Shown here one piece after another: positions 1 through 9,820 of a stretch of 64,000 nucleotides of DNA. The notes beneath the pieces were generated by a model. It ran no database searches. It was not told the DNA's origin and saw nothing but the letters and a program-made list of their open reading frames with translations. The number at the start of each line of letters is the position of its first letter. Position 1 is the first letter of the stretch. Source of the DNA: UBA3839 sp902776985 (GTDB taxonomy: Bacteria > Bacteroidota > Bacteroidia > Bacteroidales > Bacteroidaceae); assembly GCA_902776985.1 (NCBI GenBank), contig CACYSD010000019.1:1-64000 (forward strand). The letters are read 5' to 3'. The position numbers were made by a program, and so were the translations under genes.

Positions 1-165
1 TGCTTATCTTATCTCCATAAACCAACAGTATATAATAAATATATTACTGACGGATATGAAGACGCCTTGTTCCAGTCTGTCAATGATCGATTTCACTTCT
101 CGAAATACAGAGAAAAAAATCACCGCAACTCAAGCCGCGGCAACTCTTATTTCCGAAAGCGAGTG

Positions 166-196
166 CAAAGGTACGCACTTTATTTTTCATGACAAA
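166..196 (-). promoter_or_regulatory. Bacteroidetes-type promoter pointing off the left edge
   Basis: Read on the minus strand, TTTG (193-196) is followed after 19 bases by TACCTTTG (166-173), matching the Bacteroidetes consensus TTTG-N19-21-TAnnTTTG. Transcription would run leftward out of the window. No start codon with an open frame follows within the 165 visible bases, so the target gene is inferred. Confidence 0.55.
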
Positions 197-324
197 ATCT
201 TTCAACAACTTTTTTTGAATATTTTTCGAATTTTACAACAAACTTGCCTTCACAGGAACGGAGAAACGCGATTCCAGACACCAAAGGCGTAGGGTGTGTA
301 TAACATAAATTGGTGGCATAATAG

Positions 325-358
325 AAAAGAAAAAGCCCAGAGTGTAAACCCTGGGCTT
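325..358 (-). terminator. Rho-independent terminator after the SusC/SusD operon
   Basis: An 8-bp perfect stem pairs 333-340 with 351-358 around a 10-base loop. On the minus strand it is followed by a T-rich run. It lies 24 bp past the SusD stop codon and ends the FAS1/SusC/SusD transcription unit. Confidence 0.8.
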
Positions 359-381
359 CAGCTATATATACTAATGTGTAA

Positions 382-2544
382 TTAGCGAGTTGGGAGTTTT
401 AAGTACCAGTTGCCACCGGCAAGAGGTGCTGCACCTTCATCAGTGGTACCCTTGCCCTTACGCTGCTTAACAGTGTTGTAGAGATAGTCATAGTCATTTG
501 TCTGAACTGAGTAGCGCATGAGGTCATAGAAGCGATAGCCTTCGAACATACCTTCGAGTGCCTCTTCTTCAAGAATGAGCTGAGCTACGCGATCCTGACG
601 CTTAGTCTTGATTGGGTCTGACTGGAGATATTCAAGATTGTATTCTGTTGCTGCTTCATTAGCTGCAATCACAGCGTCGCGAGCGTTAACAGATTCTTGC
701 CATGCATTCTCAGCTATTTCCCATGCGTCATACTCTTCTGGTGTGTATCCATCTGACAGCGGAGCAGGACGTACAACTGTGTCAGGAACTGTTTCTAATG
801 TTTTCAGGCCAGCGAGAGTTTCCTCGTCATCGAGATAGTAATACTTGTTGAATTCTGTATCACCACATCCCATAGAGTGAATACCAATTTGGTTCTTAGT
901 AGTTCCACCTATGATAATGACTGTTCCACCTGTAGAGCTTTCGTTCTTCTCAATAAATTTGAATACAGATGACGGCCAAATAACGAAGCTACCTCTGGTT
1001 TGCAGGTCAAGTTCATCATCAGAGCTGTATCGTGGTTCACGCAAATTGCTGAGAGCTGAACCATAAGACTTGATTTCAGAAAGACGGTCGAATTCTGCCT
1101 GAGAGATAATCTTGCGGTTAGAAAGAACATCTTCTGTCAAACCGTACTTGAGTACTGCGAATGCAGTTTCCGGGAATCCTGCACGGTTAAGTGCCTCTGC
1201 CATATGGAGATAGAGGATGTTATCGCGGAAATAAGCAATATATGACTGACGTCTGTCTGTAGTAAGGATTGAAGATCCATCAGTCCACTTCAGGTTATAG
1301 TAGCGTGAACTATTGAGAGATGAGTTATACTGGCTCTCATACAGATTGCTAATTGCCGGTGGATATACTGAACCAAGTCGCAAGTCACCCATGTAAACTT
1401 CGTTCTCATATTCGTTCTTTTCATGTGATCCATAGATAGTATCAATGACAGATGCAGAAGTGTACGCATAATAGCAGTAAATCTGGTCTGCTGAAATTTC
1501 ACGAATACGTGTTGATGGAACAACTGATGGATAGTAGTTATTAGAATACTGCGAATTGAAGATTGCACGCAGATCATTGGTTGTTCCATAGTAAGCAACT
1601 GTATCACATGGCATAATAGCTGAATATCCTACGAGAGAGTGTGGATAAGGCATATTACCTTTTGAATGTTCCAATTCAAAGTCATCGTAGTAGTAGTCTG
1701 CCATTCTACGGAATTCACGATCTATCCAAGTTGAAGGATTCTGAGACACTGCACGTTCCTGATCAGGATAAACAAAATAGTCGTGATACATGCGAATTGC
1801 ATTGATGTAGTCATTCTGGCTTCCAGAGAATGTAGCTCTCCAGAGATAGAGTTCTGCAAGCATCACACGTACAGGAATGAAATAGTTATCAAAACCTACA
1901 TCAGCCCAAGATCCACCATAGGAAGGACGAAGATCGAGGTTTCGCTTGTCATAGGCATACTGTGAAAGGTCATTGATGAAATAAGTGCATATTTCAACCA
2001 TTCCAGCCTTGGTTGAGGAGAAATTCTTAACGATGTCATCAGCTGCACCCGCAGTAAGAACCGGATCAAGTACAAACGGAACTTCTTTGTAGATTTTTGC
2101 CAACTCAAGATAGCACCATGCACGGAAAGTCTTTACAGCGCAGATTTCCTTTTCGTAGTAGTATTGTCCGTGAGTACGGAGCAATGAGTCAACGTTAGCA
2201 AGGTAAATGTTGCAGGAGTTGATAACTGAATAATAGTCTGACGGGTGGTTGTAAACATTCTCGAGCGATACGTTATTGTTGGCGAGTTCCTGAATATCAG
2301 AAGAGGCATGTACCATATCAACGTCAACGAGATCGGCACGTACTTCACCCAGCAGGACTGTTCGGTCTGCAAGGGTACGCATGCGGTCTACAATTCCCAT
2401 CACCTGATATACCGTATCCTGTGGAGCAAGGTCTGTGGTGACAAGGTTGTTGTCAGCCGTAAACATATCTTCACAAGATGTGGTGGCTGCTCCTACTCCA
2501 GTAAGGAGCAACATTGAAAGTATGAAGGATTTTGTTTTCATCAT
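382..2544 (-). CDS. SusD/RagB-family nutrient-binding outer-membrane lipoprotein
   Basis: SusD-like proteins sit on the cell surface as the lid of a SusC channel and bind oligosaccharides. The 720-residue product starts with a lipoprotein signal peptide ending in TTSC, so Cys24 is probably acylated. The N-terminal part carries the helical TPR-like repeats of the family, and the C-terminal part has the usual EGYRFYDLMR-type motif near residue 675. It is longer than typical SusD proteins (500-600 residues), partly through a charged helical insertion around residues 605-655. It follows its SusC partner by 67 bp, with a strong hairpin in the gap, and is last in the operon. The ligand cannot be read from the sequence. 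Confidence 0.93.
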   Translation of the reverse strand: MMKTKSFILSMLLLTGVGAATTSCEDMFTADNNLVTTDLAPQDTVYQVMGIVDRMRTLADRTVLLGEVRADLVDVDMVHASSDIQELANNNVSLENVYNHPSDYYSVINSCNIYLANVDSLLRTHGQYYYEKEICAVKTFRAWCYLELAKIYKEVPFVLDPVLTAGAADDIVKNFSSTKAGMVEICTYFINDLSQYAYDKRNLDLRPSYGGSWADVGFDNYFIPVRVMLAELYLWRATFSGSQNDYINAIRMYHDYFVYPDQERAVSQNPSTWIDREFRRMADYYYDDFELEHSKGNMPYPHSLVGYSAIMPCDTVAYYGTTNDLRAIFNSQYSNNYYPSVVPSTRIREISADQIYCYYAYTSASVIDTIYGSHEKNEYENEVYMGDLRLGSVYPPAISNLYESQYNSSLNSSRYYNLKWTDGSSILTTDRRQSYIAYFRDNILYLHMAEALNRAGFPETAFAVLKYGLTEDVLSNRKIISQAEFDRLSEIKSYGSALSNLREPRYSSDDELDLQTRGSFVIWPSSVFKFIEKNESSTGGTVIIIGGTTKNQIGIHSMGCGDTEFNKYYYLDDEETLAGLKTLETVPDTVVRPAPLSDGYTPEEYDAWEIAENAWQESVNARDAVIAANEAATEYNLEYLQSDPIKTKRQDRVAQLILEEEALEGMFEGYRFYDLMRYSVQTNDYDYLYNTVKQRKGKGTTDEGAAPLAGGNWYLKLPTR

Positions 2545-2562
2545 AATTATATTTGAAGGTAC

Positions 2563-2605
2563 TTGGGATCCTTAAGGACTTTTTCAAGTCCTCAAGGCAA
2601 CCCAA
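2563..2605 (-). promoter_or_regulatory. Intercistronic hairpin between susC and susD
   Basis: The 67-bp gap between the SusC and SusD genes holds a long imperfect hairpin. TTGGG (2563-2567) pairs with CCCAA (2601-2605), CCTT with AAGG, and AGGACTT (2575-2581) with AAGTCCT (2586-2592), around a 4-base loop. No T-run follows on the minus strand, so it looks more like an mRNA processing or stabilising element than a terminator. The role is inferred. Confidence 0.55.
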
Positions 2606-2611
2606 ATATGA

Positions 2612-5600
2612 TTAGAGATTGATTTTAACTCCTAAATGGAAACTGCGTCCACTGGTGAGGTAACCTGCATCGATTCCCTGCATGAGAACAGAGTTTCCTG
2701 CAGATACTTCAGGATCAGCACCGAGGTATTTAGTGATAGTGAAGAGGTTGTTAGCTGCTGCCCAGACAGTAATACCCTGAATATACATGTTCTGTACAGG
2801 TACCTTGTAGCTAACTGTGATGTTCTTGAACTTAAAGTAAGAACCATTCTCTATCCAGCGGTCGGAGAAACGGCTGTTGCCCATTGGGTCACCATATACC
2901 GCACGTGGGATGTCTGTTACCTGTCCTTCAGCAAACCAGCGGCGGTTTACAGCCGTTGTCTGGTTGATGAACATTGAACCGCTTTCGAGCAGAGCTCGTT
3001 GGTAGTTGTAAATATCATTTCCGAGCGTATAGCTGAAAGTGGTGTTAACTGCCCAATTCTTTCCGAAATGGAAATTAGCATGAATGTTTCCAAAGATGTC
3101 TGGAGTTGGATCGCCAATAATAACGCGGTCAAGTTTGTTGATTTCGCCATCGTTGTTGGTGTCAACGAATTTCATATCACCAGCACCGAACTGAATGTGT
3201 GCGCCTGTGTTGTCAACGATGTATTTGCCATCTGCATCAGCTTCAGCTTTAGTGCTATAAACTCCATCAGTCTTGTAGCCATAGAATACTCCTGCAGATT
3301 CGCCAACTCTTGAAAGGATTGTTCCGCCGAACATATCAGTTTCGAACTCTTTCATTCCCTGAGGAAGTTTTGTAAGCTCTGTCTTGAAGTGACCTACACT
3401 TGCACCAAGTTCGAACTTGAAGTTGCGAGAATTGATAAGTTTTGCGTTGAATGCAATATCATACCCGTTGTTCTTCATTTCGCCGTCATTGGTATAGTAG
3501 TCATTAAGACCTGCTACATAAGAGAGGGTTCCAAGAGTAACGAGGTTTGTAGTATTTGCTGTGTAGTAGTTGGCACGAAGATTCAATCTGTTGTTGAAGA
3601 AGTTACCTTCAATACCGAAATTGAAACGGTTTGTGGTTTCCCAACGAAGTGACTCATTACCGATATTTCCAAGTCCGATAGAAGTAACGGTATTGTTGAG
3701 AAGAGCCTTAGAAGAGAGGTATGTCAATGTAGCTGAGTTGTCAATAGCGTCGTTACCAACTGATTCAAAGCCTACATTGAACTTGAGCATGTTGATAGCC
3801 TTGGTAGGACGGAACCACTTCTCATTACTGATTACCCAAGAACCCTGGATAGATGGGAAAATACCCCAAGACACGCCACCAAGTTTCAAGCCGCCCTCAA
3901 CATCGCGTCCGAAGCGAGAAGAAGTTTCCATTGAGAGCTGACCTTGCAGGTAGTACTTCTCCATGTAGTTATAGTCTACATTAGCATAGTATGCTAAAGA
4001 GCGCCATGAAGTATCAGATCCTTCACGTTTCTTTGTATTCTGACTAGTACTGTTGTTTGGTGTCTTGTCATTACCGGTGTTGTCACCACGGAGAGAAGAA
4101 GCTGTGTAAGTATCGTTCATGAAGCGGATACCTCCAAAGATGTCCAGGCGATGAGAACCGAGTGGTAAAGTCCAATCTGCTCGTGTGTCAGAGAATACTG
4201 CATTGTGAGTAGTGTAGAGTGAGTACTTAGAGTTCTGAGTAGCAGCCTCCTTGGATGGGTCACGATATGTAGGCATACCTTCAATTGGAGTGAAGTAAGA
4301 CTCGTCGAAACTCTGCATTGTATATGCGAATCTTTCAGTGAGTGCAAAACGATCATTTGGACGCCAAGTAGGAGCGATTGCCAAGTTAATCATTGTACAG
4401 TCAGTGTGGTTCTTGTTCTTTGCCTCACCATTTTCAAGGATAGCCTTTGGGTTAGCTACAGAAGCCTTGGTTCCAAGAACTTCATAGAGATAATCGTCTG
4501 CATCGGAGATGAAACGAGATTCCTTTCCGTCGGTAGAGAAGCTGTATGGACTGAGGAACGGAGCCTTGGCAAGAGCAAGGAATGATGTTGATGCCAGAGA
4601 ACTCAGGTTGAAATCAGACTCCAGACCATCGTCACGCAGGTCGCGAGTGATATTGGTGTATGATGCATCGAAACGTGTGGAAATCCACTTGTTGAGTTTG
4701 ATGTCAGCATTGAATCGGATATTGAAACGAGTATAGTCGTTCATCTTGAGTGTTGACTGGATATCAGCATAACCTACAGAGAGGTTATAAGCTGCGATAT
4801 CATCACCACCCTGGATATTGATTCCGTAGTCCTGTGTCCATGCTTCACGATACACAACATCTTTCCAATCAGTATTATTATGATACATATTATAATAATA
4901 GTAGTTTGGATCGGTATTGAGGAACTTGAAGTCAGTGAGTTTAGTGTCAGTAGTTCCCAGCATCTGAGCTGCATAAGAACGATAGTCACTTGCGTTCATC
5001 ATATCAATGGTGTTAGGCTGGAGTTCAACACCGCCACTGATATTTACATCAATACGAGTAGCCATTGAACGGCAACGCTTTGTATTGATAAGAATAACAC
5101 CATTGGCAGCCTTTGCACCATAAATAGCAGTTCCGTTCTTCAGAACTTCAACACTTTCAATATCCATCATTGCAATCGACTGCAACAGGTTGTTGAAATA
5201 ACCTGTATGATACATCGTTGCATTGTACATTTGGTCGTAAACCACACCATCAAGGATGATAAGTGGCATAGCATTGGAGTTGAGAGAGTTGAAACCATTG
5301 ATAAACATTGCCATACCCTGACCAGGATTAGCAGAACGCTGGATGCTACGTACGTCAGAACCAAGTCGGTTACCAATCTCCTGGTCAATAGTCTGAAGCG
5401 AAGAAGATTCAAAATCCTTGGTCATTACCGAATGGCTACCAGTTGTGCGTAACACATAATCTTCGGCAAACTGATTTGAATAGAGCTTAATCTCAATTCC
5501 GGCAGTTTGTCCGTTGAGAGAAGTGCGAATAAGATTATAACCTTCAAGCTTTGTTGAGAGGGATGTTACAAATGTAGGGACCTTAATAGTGAAAGAACCG

Positions 5601-5893
5601 TCTTCACCAGCCATAGCAGTGTACTTGTTACTGTTATATGCGTGAATCTGAGCACCAGGCAATGGTTCACCTGTAGCTGCATCAATCACCTTACCCTGTA
5701 TTTCTACAGTTTCATATTCCTTAACAACCTTCTTCTTGCTTATGGAATTATCCGTGGTTTCTTCTGTGGCAGACTCGGCTTCATCCGTCACATCTTGAGC
5801 AACAATTGAAACCTGGCTTCCCATGAAAAGCATAATTGTTGCGAATCCGTATTTGCAGATACGCTGCTTATATGTACTATTAAATATCTTCAT
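2612..5893 (-). CDS. SusC/RagA-family TonB-linked outer-membrane transporter
   Basis: This is a TonB-dependent channel that imports glycan fragments captured by its SusD partner. The 1093-residue product has an N-terminal signal sequence ending near VSIVAQ. A carboxypeptidase-regulatory-like beta domain follows at about residues 65-135 (GKVIDAATGEPLPGA). The plug domain comes next (LIILDGV, then IESVEVLKNGTAIYGAKAANGVI), then a C-terminal beta barrel ending in aromatic-rich strands (FHLGVKINL). Length is normal for the family. It lies 14 bp after a FAS1 lipoprotein gene and upstream of susD. This is one of two SusC proteins in the locus, and they differ clearly, so it is not a recent duplication. 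Confidence 0.95.
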   Translation of the reverse strand: MKIFNSTYKQRICKYGFATIMLFMGSQVSIVAQDVTDEAESATEETTDNSISKKKVVKEYETVEIQGKVIDAATGEPLPGAQIHAYNSNKYTAMAGEDGSFTIKVPTFVTSLSTKLEGYNLIRTSLNGQTAGIEIKLYSNQFAEDYVLRTTGSHSVMTKDFESSSLQTIDQEIGNRLGSDVRSIQRSANPGQGMAMFINGFNSLNSNAMPLIILDGVVYDQMYNATMYHTGYFNNLLQSIAMMDIESVEVLKNGTAIYGAKAANGVILINTKRCRSMATRIDVNISGGVELQPNTIDMMNASDYRSYAAQMLGTTDTKLTDFKFLNTDPNYYYYNMYHNNTDWKDVVYREAWTQDYGINIQGGDDIAAYNLSVGYADIQSTLKMNDYTRFNIRFNADIKLNKWISTRFDASYTNITRDLRDDGLESDFNLSSLASTSFLALAKAPFLSPYSFSTDGKESRFISDADDYLYEVLGTKASVANPKAILENGEAKNKNHTDCTMINLAIAPTWRPNDRFALTERFAYTMQSFDESYFTPIEGMPTYRDPSKEAATQNSKYSLYTTHNAVFSDTRADWTLPLGSHRLDIFGGIRFMNDTYTASSLRGDNTGNDKTPNNSTSQNTKKREGSDTSWRSLAYYANVDYNYMEKYYLQGQLSMETSSRFGRDVEGGLKLGGVSWGIFPSIQGSWVISNEKWFRPTKAINMLKFNVGFESVGNDAIDNSATLTYLSSKALLNNTVTSIGLGNIGNESLRWETTNRFNFGIEGNFFNNRLNLRANYYTANTTNLVTLGTLSYVAGLNDYYTNDGEMKNNGYDIAFNAKLINSRNFKFELGASVGHFKTELTKLPQGMKEFETDMFGGTILSRVGESAGVFYGYKTDGVYSTKAEADADGKYIVDNTGAHIQFGAGDMKFVDTNNDGEINKLDRVIIGDPTPDIFGNIHANFHFGKNWAVNTTFSYTLGNDIYNYQRALLESGSMFINQTTAVNRRWFAEGQVTDIPRAVYGDPMGNSRFSDRWIENGSYFKFKNITVSYKVPVQNMYIQGITVWAAANNLFTITKYLGADPEVSAGNSVLMQGIDAGYLTSGRSFHLGVKINL

Positions 5894-5907
5894 AATTCTG
5901 ATAGGTA

Positions 5908-7677
5908 TTAGCGACGTTTAGATTCAGTAGCAGCTTCTTCTGCTTCAAACTTAGGTTTGAGCAAAAGTCCGCTAACAAGCATTTCACGAGAGAACTCACC
6001 TGTCTTGGAAGAAGAAATCTGGACATCAAACTGGATAAGTACTCCTTCGTCATTGCGGTTGTAATATGCGTTCTTGAAGGAGTAGTCACCAAGATAGAGT
6101 GTGTCGATTTTGTTCTCAACATTAGTGACGAAGTAGTTTCCGGAGCCGTCAGGGTTAGGAATACGTTTTCCTGATGATGGGTAACGTCCCATCTTGCTTC
6201 CAGAGTTTTCGCGTTCCCAGATATAAGTAAAGAAGCGGTATGGACGAGGATCGTCTGCTGATGTCTCACCATTACTGTAACCTGTCTTTGCCCAGATTGG
6301 ACATGTAATAAGGTAGAGTTCATAAGTACCAGAAAGAGTGTTAGGAACTTTGAACGCAAATTTCGGGTTAGCAGTAGATGAAGCAGGCTTAATGTCCATA
6401 TAACGATAAGTGCGAGTACCAAGATATCCTATTGTATCGCCGTTTTCGTCTGTTTCATAATCATAGATAGTTCCTGATGCTGTTGAGAATGACGTGTCAA
6501 CACTCTTGGTGTAGATCGGGTTATCACTAGCATCAGTAGTCAAATCAAGATTATACGAGGATGCAGTGACTTCAATTTTCTTGAAGAACTGTTCAATAAC
6601 GGTCATTGGATATTCGTCAACCACATAGGCTGTACCATTAGAGCAATTGATTTTCTCTGTATATTTCGAAGGACTTAAGATACCGCCTTCTGCATAAGGA
6701 GCATAGTAGCGGTGCTCTTGCCACTTACGGGGAATATAGAGAGTTGACTTCAGAGAGTCTATATCGTGCTCATTAGCATTACGGTTGAAGAAAAGGTCAC
6801 TCATTGAGAACATGTTACCATAATAGTACTGCAATGAATCGCAAGCTCCTTCAGCAACTACATCCTCAGAAGGATTGAAGATAAGAAGTTTCTTTGCCAG
6901 TTCAAAGCGCGCTGTATAAGCTTCGGGGCTAGGAATAATGGCTATGAAGGATGAGTCTTCATCGTACACCTGTGCATCTATGGAATTGAGAATGGTGTTA
7001 TTACGAATAGTAACTGAATCCACCCAGATTTTATCTCCATTATCGTCAACGCCACGACTTACTGACTTATTCTCATCGAGAGAGTCTGCATCATAAGCTT
7101 TCAGGAATGAATACATAGAGAGAAGTTCTGATTCAGGATCGAAACGAGACTGAATTTCCTCAAAGATATTATTCTGATAAGGGACGTTCTTGTTAATAAC
7201 ATGGATTACACCGTTATCGCATGAGAGATTCGACTTCAAGATTGTGGCAGAGCCGAATTGTCCGTCACCTGTCATATTTAAGAGTTTAGCACTCATAAGT
7301 GAGATTTCTCTGTCTGTGCCGTCAAGCGAAACAGCATAACGTGAGATGTGGTTCTTGATAAACTTCTCAATAACTGCTTTCGGATCCTTGGCGGCTACAG
7401 CATTAACGCTGTCCACATTAAACTCTGTAGGTGCCCATATTGTATAAATATTCTCCGAATTCAGTTCACGATCATACCCGACTTTCTTTATTACTGCCGC
7501 AAAGTCGGGAGCCTCTTGTTCTATGGCCTGCAATGTGGTACCATTGAAGGTAGTGGTAGGACGTGCGTCATAGTGGTCGTCCCAAGTGTCGGAACAAGCA
7601 GCAATGCCCATGACACCCATAGCGAGGAGTCCTAAACGGAACGTATATTTTATATTTTTGTTCATATTCTTGTACAT
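5908..7677 (-). CDS. Fasciclin (FAS1)-domain lipoprotein, 589 residues
   Basis: Secreted surface protein of the SusC/SusD locus. A lipoprotein signal ends in the lipobox IAAC (Cys28; the start could equally be Met5). A FAS1 domain spans about residues 45-165, recognised by TIWAPTEFNVDSV and the later GVIHVINKNVP strand. A second, more diverged FAS1-like segment follows. The last 150 residues form a beta-rich region (LSGTYELYLITCP) resembling the C-terminus of the neighbouring 701-residue protein, which may be a carbohydrate-binding fold. FAS1 domains are adhesion modules. An accessory glycan-binding role is inferred from position between two SusC/SusD pairs. Confidence 0.8.
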   Translation of the reverse strand: MYKNMNKNIKYTFRLGLLAMGVMGIAACSDTWDDHYDARPTTTFNGTTLQAIEQEAPDFAAVIKKVGYDRELNSENIYTIWAPTEFNVDSVNAVAAKDPKAVIEKFIKNHISRYAVSLDGTDREISLMSAKLLNMTGDGQFGSATILKSNLSCDNGVIHVINKNVPYQNNIFEEIQSRFDPESELLSMYSFLKAYDADSLDENKSVSRGVDDNGDKIWVDSVTIRNNTILNSIDAQVYDEDSSFIAIIPSPEAYTARFELAKKLLIFNPSEDVVAEGACDSLQYYYGNMFSMSDLFFNRNANEHDIDSLKSTLYIPRKWQEHRYYAPYAEGGILSPSKYTEKINCSNGTAYVVDEYPMTVIEQFFKKIEVTASSYNLDLTTDASDNPIYTKSVDTSFSTASGTIYDYETDENGDTIGYLGTRTYRYMDIKPASSTANPKFAFKVPNTLSGTYELYLITCPIWAKTGYSNGETSADDPRPYRFFTYIWERENSGSKMGRYPSSGKRIPNPDGSGNYFVTNVENKIDTLYLGDYSFKNAYYNRNDEGVLIQFDVQISSSKTGEFSREMLVSGLLLKPKFEAEEAATESKRR

Positions 7678-7708
7678 GTTTTAGTCTGAATAATACAATA
7701 TCAGATTA

Positions 7709-9814
7709 TTACCACTTGTCCTCTGCATAATACTCATCTGCATAGACAGAACTTGGGCAGATTTCGATGAAGTCGAAGTTCAACTCACCACCTTCCTTTC
7801 GTCTCTGCTGCAGACGCAGATAGTGATCGCTCTTTCCGTCGGTATAGAATGTACCAAGCACTTTGCGGATAGTGTTAGGCAAGTTACGCATAGGTGTTCC
7901 ACCGAAAGATGTCTTGTATCCTGGATAATAGCAACCAGGTCCCTTCATCCAACCGAGGTTATGAATAGACTTGTCGAATGCTGCAATAGCCTCGTCGTCA
8001 CCAAGAGCCTCGTCAGTTTTGAATCCGAAGAGAGCCACACCGCCCGGACGCATATCAAACGGAATACCTTGAGCTATGCCGTCGATATAACACTGAACGA
8101 TACCACGTGAAGCGAAGTCCACACAAGTCATCAGACGTACTTCGTAAGTTCCTTCTGGTACTGATGGTAATTTGACAGAAACGTCAAACGGGCCTTTGAT
8201 TGTGACCTCATCACCCTGGTATGACCAGTAGTTCAAAACTCGTACACGACAGTGGAGGTGAGTCTTGTTGTCAAAGTCAAAGTTACGGGCATAGCCTGGC
8301 TTAAAGCCTACACAGTGGTCAGTATTTGTTGCGGCATTTTGTCCCTGTCCGCCATTACCATACATATTCTTCTGTCCAGGGTTGTCAGAAGAGTGTCCAC
8401 GTGCAGTTTCACCATCGGTAAGCTTGGTCATGAAGTCAGGAGAAAGAGTTGTACAGTCTAATCGAATACGTTCGTTAAGAACTACCTTCTGAGTTTTTTC
8501 ATTATAAGCAACATAATCTGAGATATAGTGGTAAACACCGTTTACTGCATTAGGCTGTAAAGGACCATTGGCAACATCGGCAATCTTCACACCTGGTACA
8601 AATACACCACGTTCGTCAGCTCGGCTCTGGACGCCGCGACGGTTGATATAAAGACCTGCCTGAGATCCTGATGGGAACGAGAACTTCATAATTGAGTGAG
8701 GCATAAGTGTCTCATACCAGTCAGCTACGTCCCATTTACGACGGTTGAAGTTATTTACCAAGAGGTAGTTGTCAATCGCAGTTAAAGTATAGTATGTTCC
8801 AAGACGGTCCAGCACATGATATGACATGAATCGGTTTAGAGCGTTTTTACGGTCTGTGTAGTCATCATTGTCTGCATCTTCAGGATACATAGGGTCATAC
8901 TCATAGTGTGCCCAGTATTCCAGTGATGTCGGATCATCCTTTCCAAGAACCTTTGTAATACCATGCTTTTCCTTCAATACTTTATCCTGAACAACAAATG
9001 CAGTGAAATTGAAATAGCGTTTCTCAGGATAAGCAACATTATCGTATTCAACAGCTGTATGAATACACAGTGCATTGTTAGTCCAAGTACAAGAGTCAAT
9101 ACGATCCTGATTAGTCTTGAAGCCGTATGTTTCATCGACTGCAAGTTCCATCAGTTCGTTAACCTTGGTGATATTGAAAGCCTCATTGTAGATTGAAATC
9201 GTAGAGTCCTCTTCCATTACTGTAGGAAGGAGGTTATTAGAAGTGCTTACCACCTCTTTCATAGTGTGTACAACACCATTGCAGACAGAGTCGTCGGCAT
9301 GTATAATTTCAGAGGTCTTATTCACAATAAGCTTGAGAAGAGTTTCTCCGTCTTTCTGAAGGGTGTCGCACGAGATACTCATGATATGCTCCAGCATGTT
9401 TGCCTTTGGATACTGAGCATTACTATAGTCGGTTGTAAAGAAAGACTGCTCAATAATAGAGTTGAGAGCAATAGTGTCACAGTCTTCTTTAGTAAGATCA
9501 TCGATAGAGGTCTTACCTCTCTGACGAAGCATCTGATTAACAGCATCGTTAGTTGGAGCAAAGACAGTGTAAGAACCGTATGTACCCAGCATATCAATGA
9601 GTCGGAGGTCACCGCGTTCACCAGTTGCACGTCTGAGAATTTCAACGAATTGCGAGAATTGCTCACGATTCATCAAGTAGTCAGAAGCGTACTCTTTGGT
9701 AGTGGTGTAGTAGTTGTTGAGTCCTGGGTCATCAGAACAGCTGACCACACTCAACTGCATGGTTGTGATGCAAGCCACAACACCTGCCAATAATTTAAAA
9801 TTCTTTCTTCTCAT
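7709..9814 (-). CDS. Fasciclin (FAS1)-domain lipoprotein, 701 residues
   Basis: A lipoprotein signal ends in VVSC (Cys26). A FAS1 domain covers about residues 50-195 (LIDMLGTYGSYTVFAPTNDA, then the GVVHTMKEV strand) and a second degenerate FAS1-like unit follows. The C-terminal 200 residues are beta-rich (VPEGTYEVRLMTCVD; GTFYTDGKSDHYLRLQQ) and parallel the end of the 589-residue neighbour, suggesting related binding modules. It lies 6 bp after susD and 31 bp before the next FAS1 gene, so it is co-transcribed. Probably exposed on the cell surface as an accessory ligand-binding protein; the ligand is unknown. Confidence 0.82.
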   Translation of the reverse strand: MRRKNFKLLAGVVACITTMQLSVVSCSDDPGLNNYYTTTKEYASDYLMNREQFSQFVEILRRATGERGDLRLIDMLGTYGSYTVFAPTNDAVNQMLRQRGKTSIDDLTKEDCDTIALNSIIEQSFFTTDYSNAQYPKANMLEHIMSISCDTLQKDGETLLKLIVNKTSEIIHADDSVCNGVVHTMKEVVSTSNNLLPTVMEEDSTISIYNEAFNITKVNELMELAVDETYGFKTNQDRIDSCTWTNNALCIHTAVEYDNVAYPEKRYFNFTAFVVQDKVLKEKHGITKVLGKDDPTSLEYWAHYEYDPMYPEDADNDDYTDRKNALNRFMSYHVLDRLGTYYTLTAIDNYLLVNNFNRRKWDVADWYETLMPHSIMKFSFPSGSQAGLYINRRGVQSRADERGVFVPGVKIADVANGPLQPNAVNGVYHYISDYVAYNEKTQKVVLNERIRLDCTTLSPDFMTKLTDGETARGHSSDNPGQKNMYGNGGQGQNAATNTDHCVGFKPGYARNFDFDNKTHLHCRVRVLNYWSYQGDEVTIKGPFDVSVKLPSVPEGTYEVRLMTCVDFASRGIVQCYIDGIAQGIPFDMRPGGVALFGFKTDEALGDDEAIAAFDKSIHNLGWMKGPGCYYPGYKTSFGGTPMRNLPNTIRKVLGTFYTDGKSDHYLRLQQRRKEGGELNFDFIEICPSSVYADEYYAEDKW

Positions 9815-9820
9815 AAGGCG

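Larger units (their letters stand above)
1..381. other. Gene-free left edge
   Basis: No convincing gene lies here. A short plus-strand frame of 78 codons from position 56 has low-complexity composition and no recognisable domain, and I do not call it. The stretch holds a leftward promoter near 166-196 and the terminator of the SusD gene at 325-358. Positions 1-165 may be the 5' leader of a gene beyond the left edge of the window. Confidence 0.6.

Noticed and set aside
56..292. 78-codon plus-strand frame at the left edge
   Set aside because: Low complexity, no homologous look, no promoter on that strand, and it overlaps a good leftward promoter.
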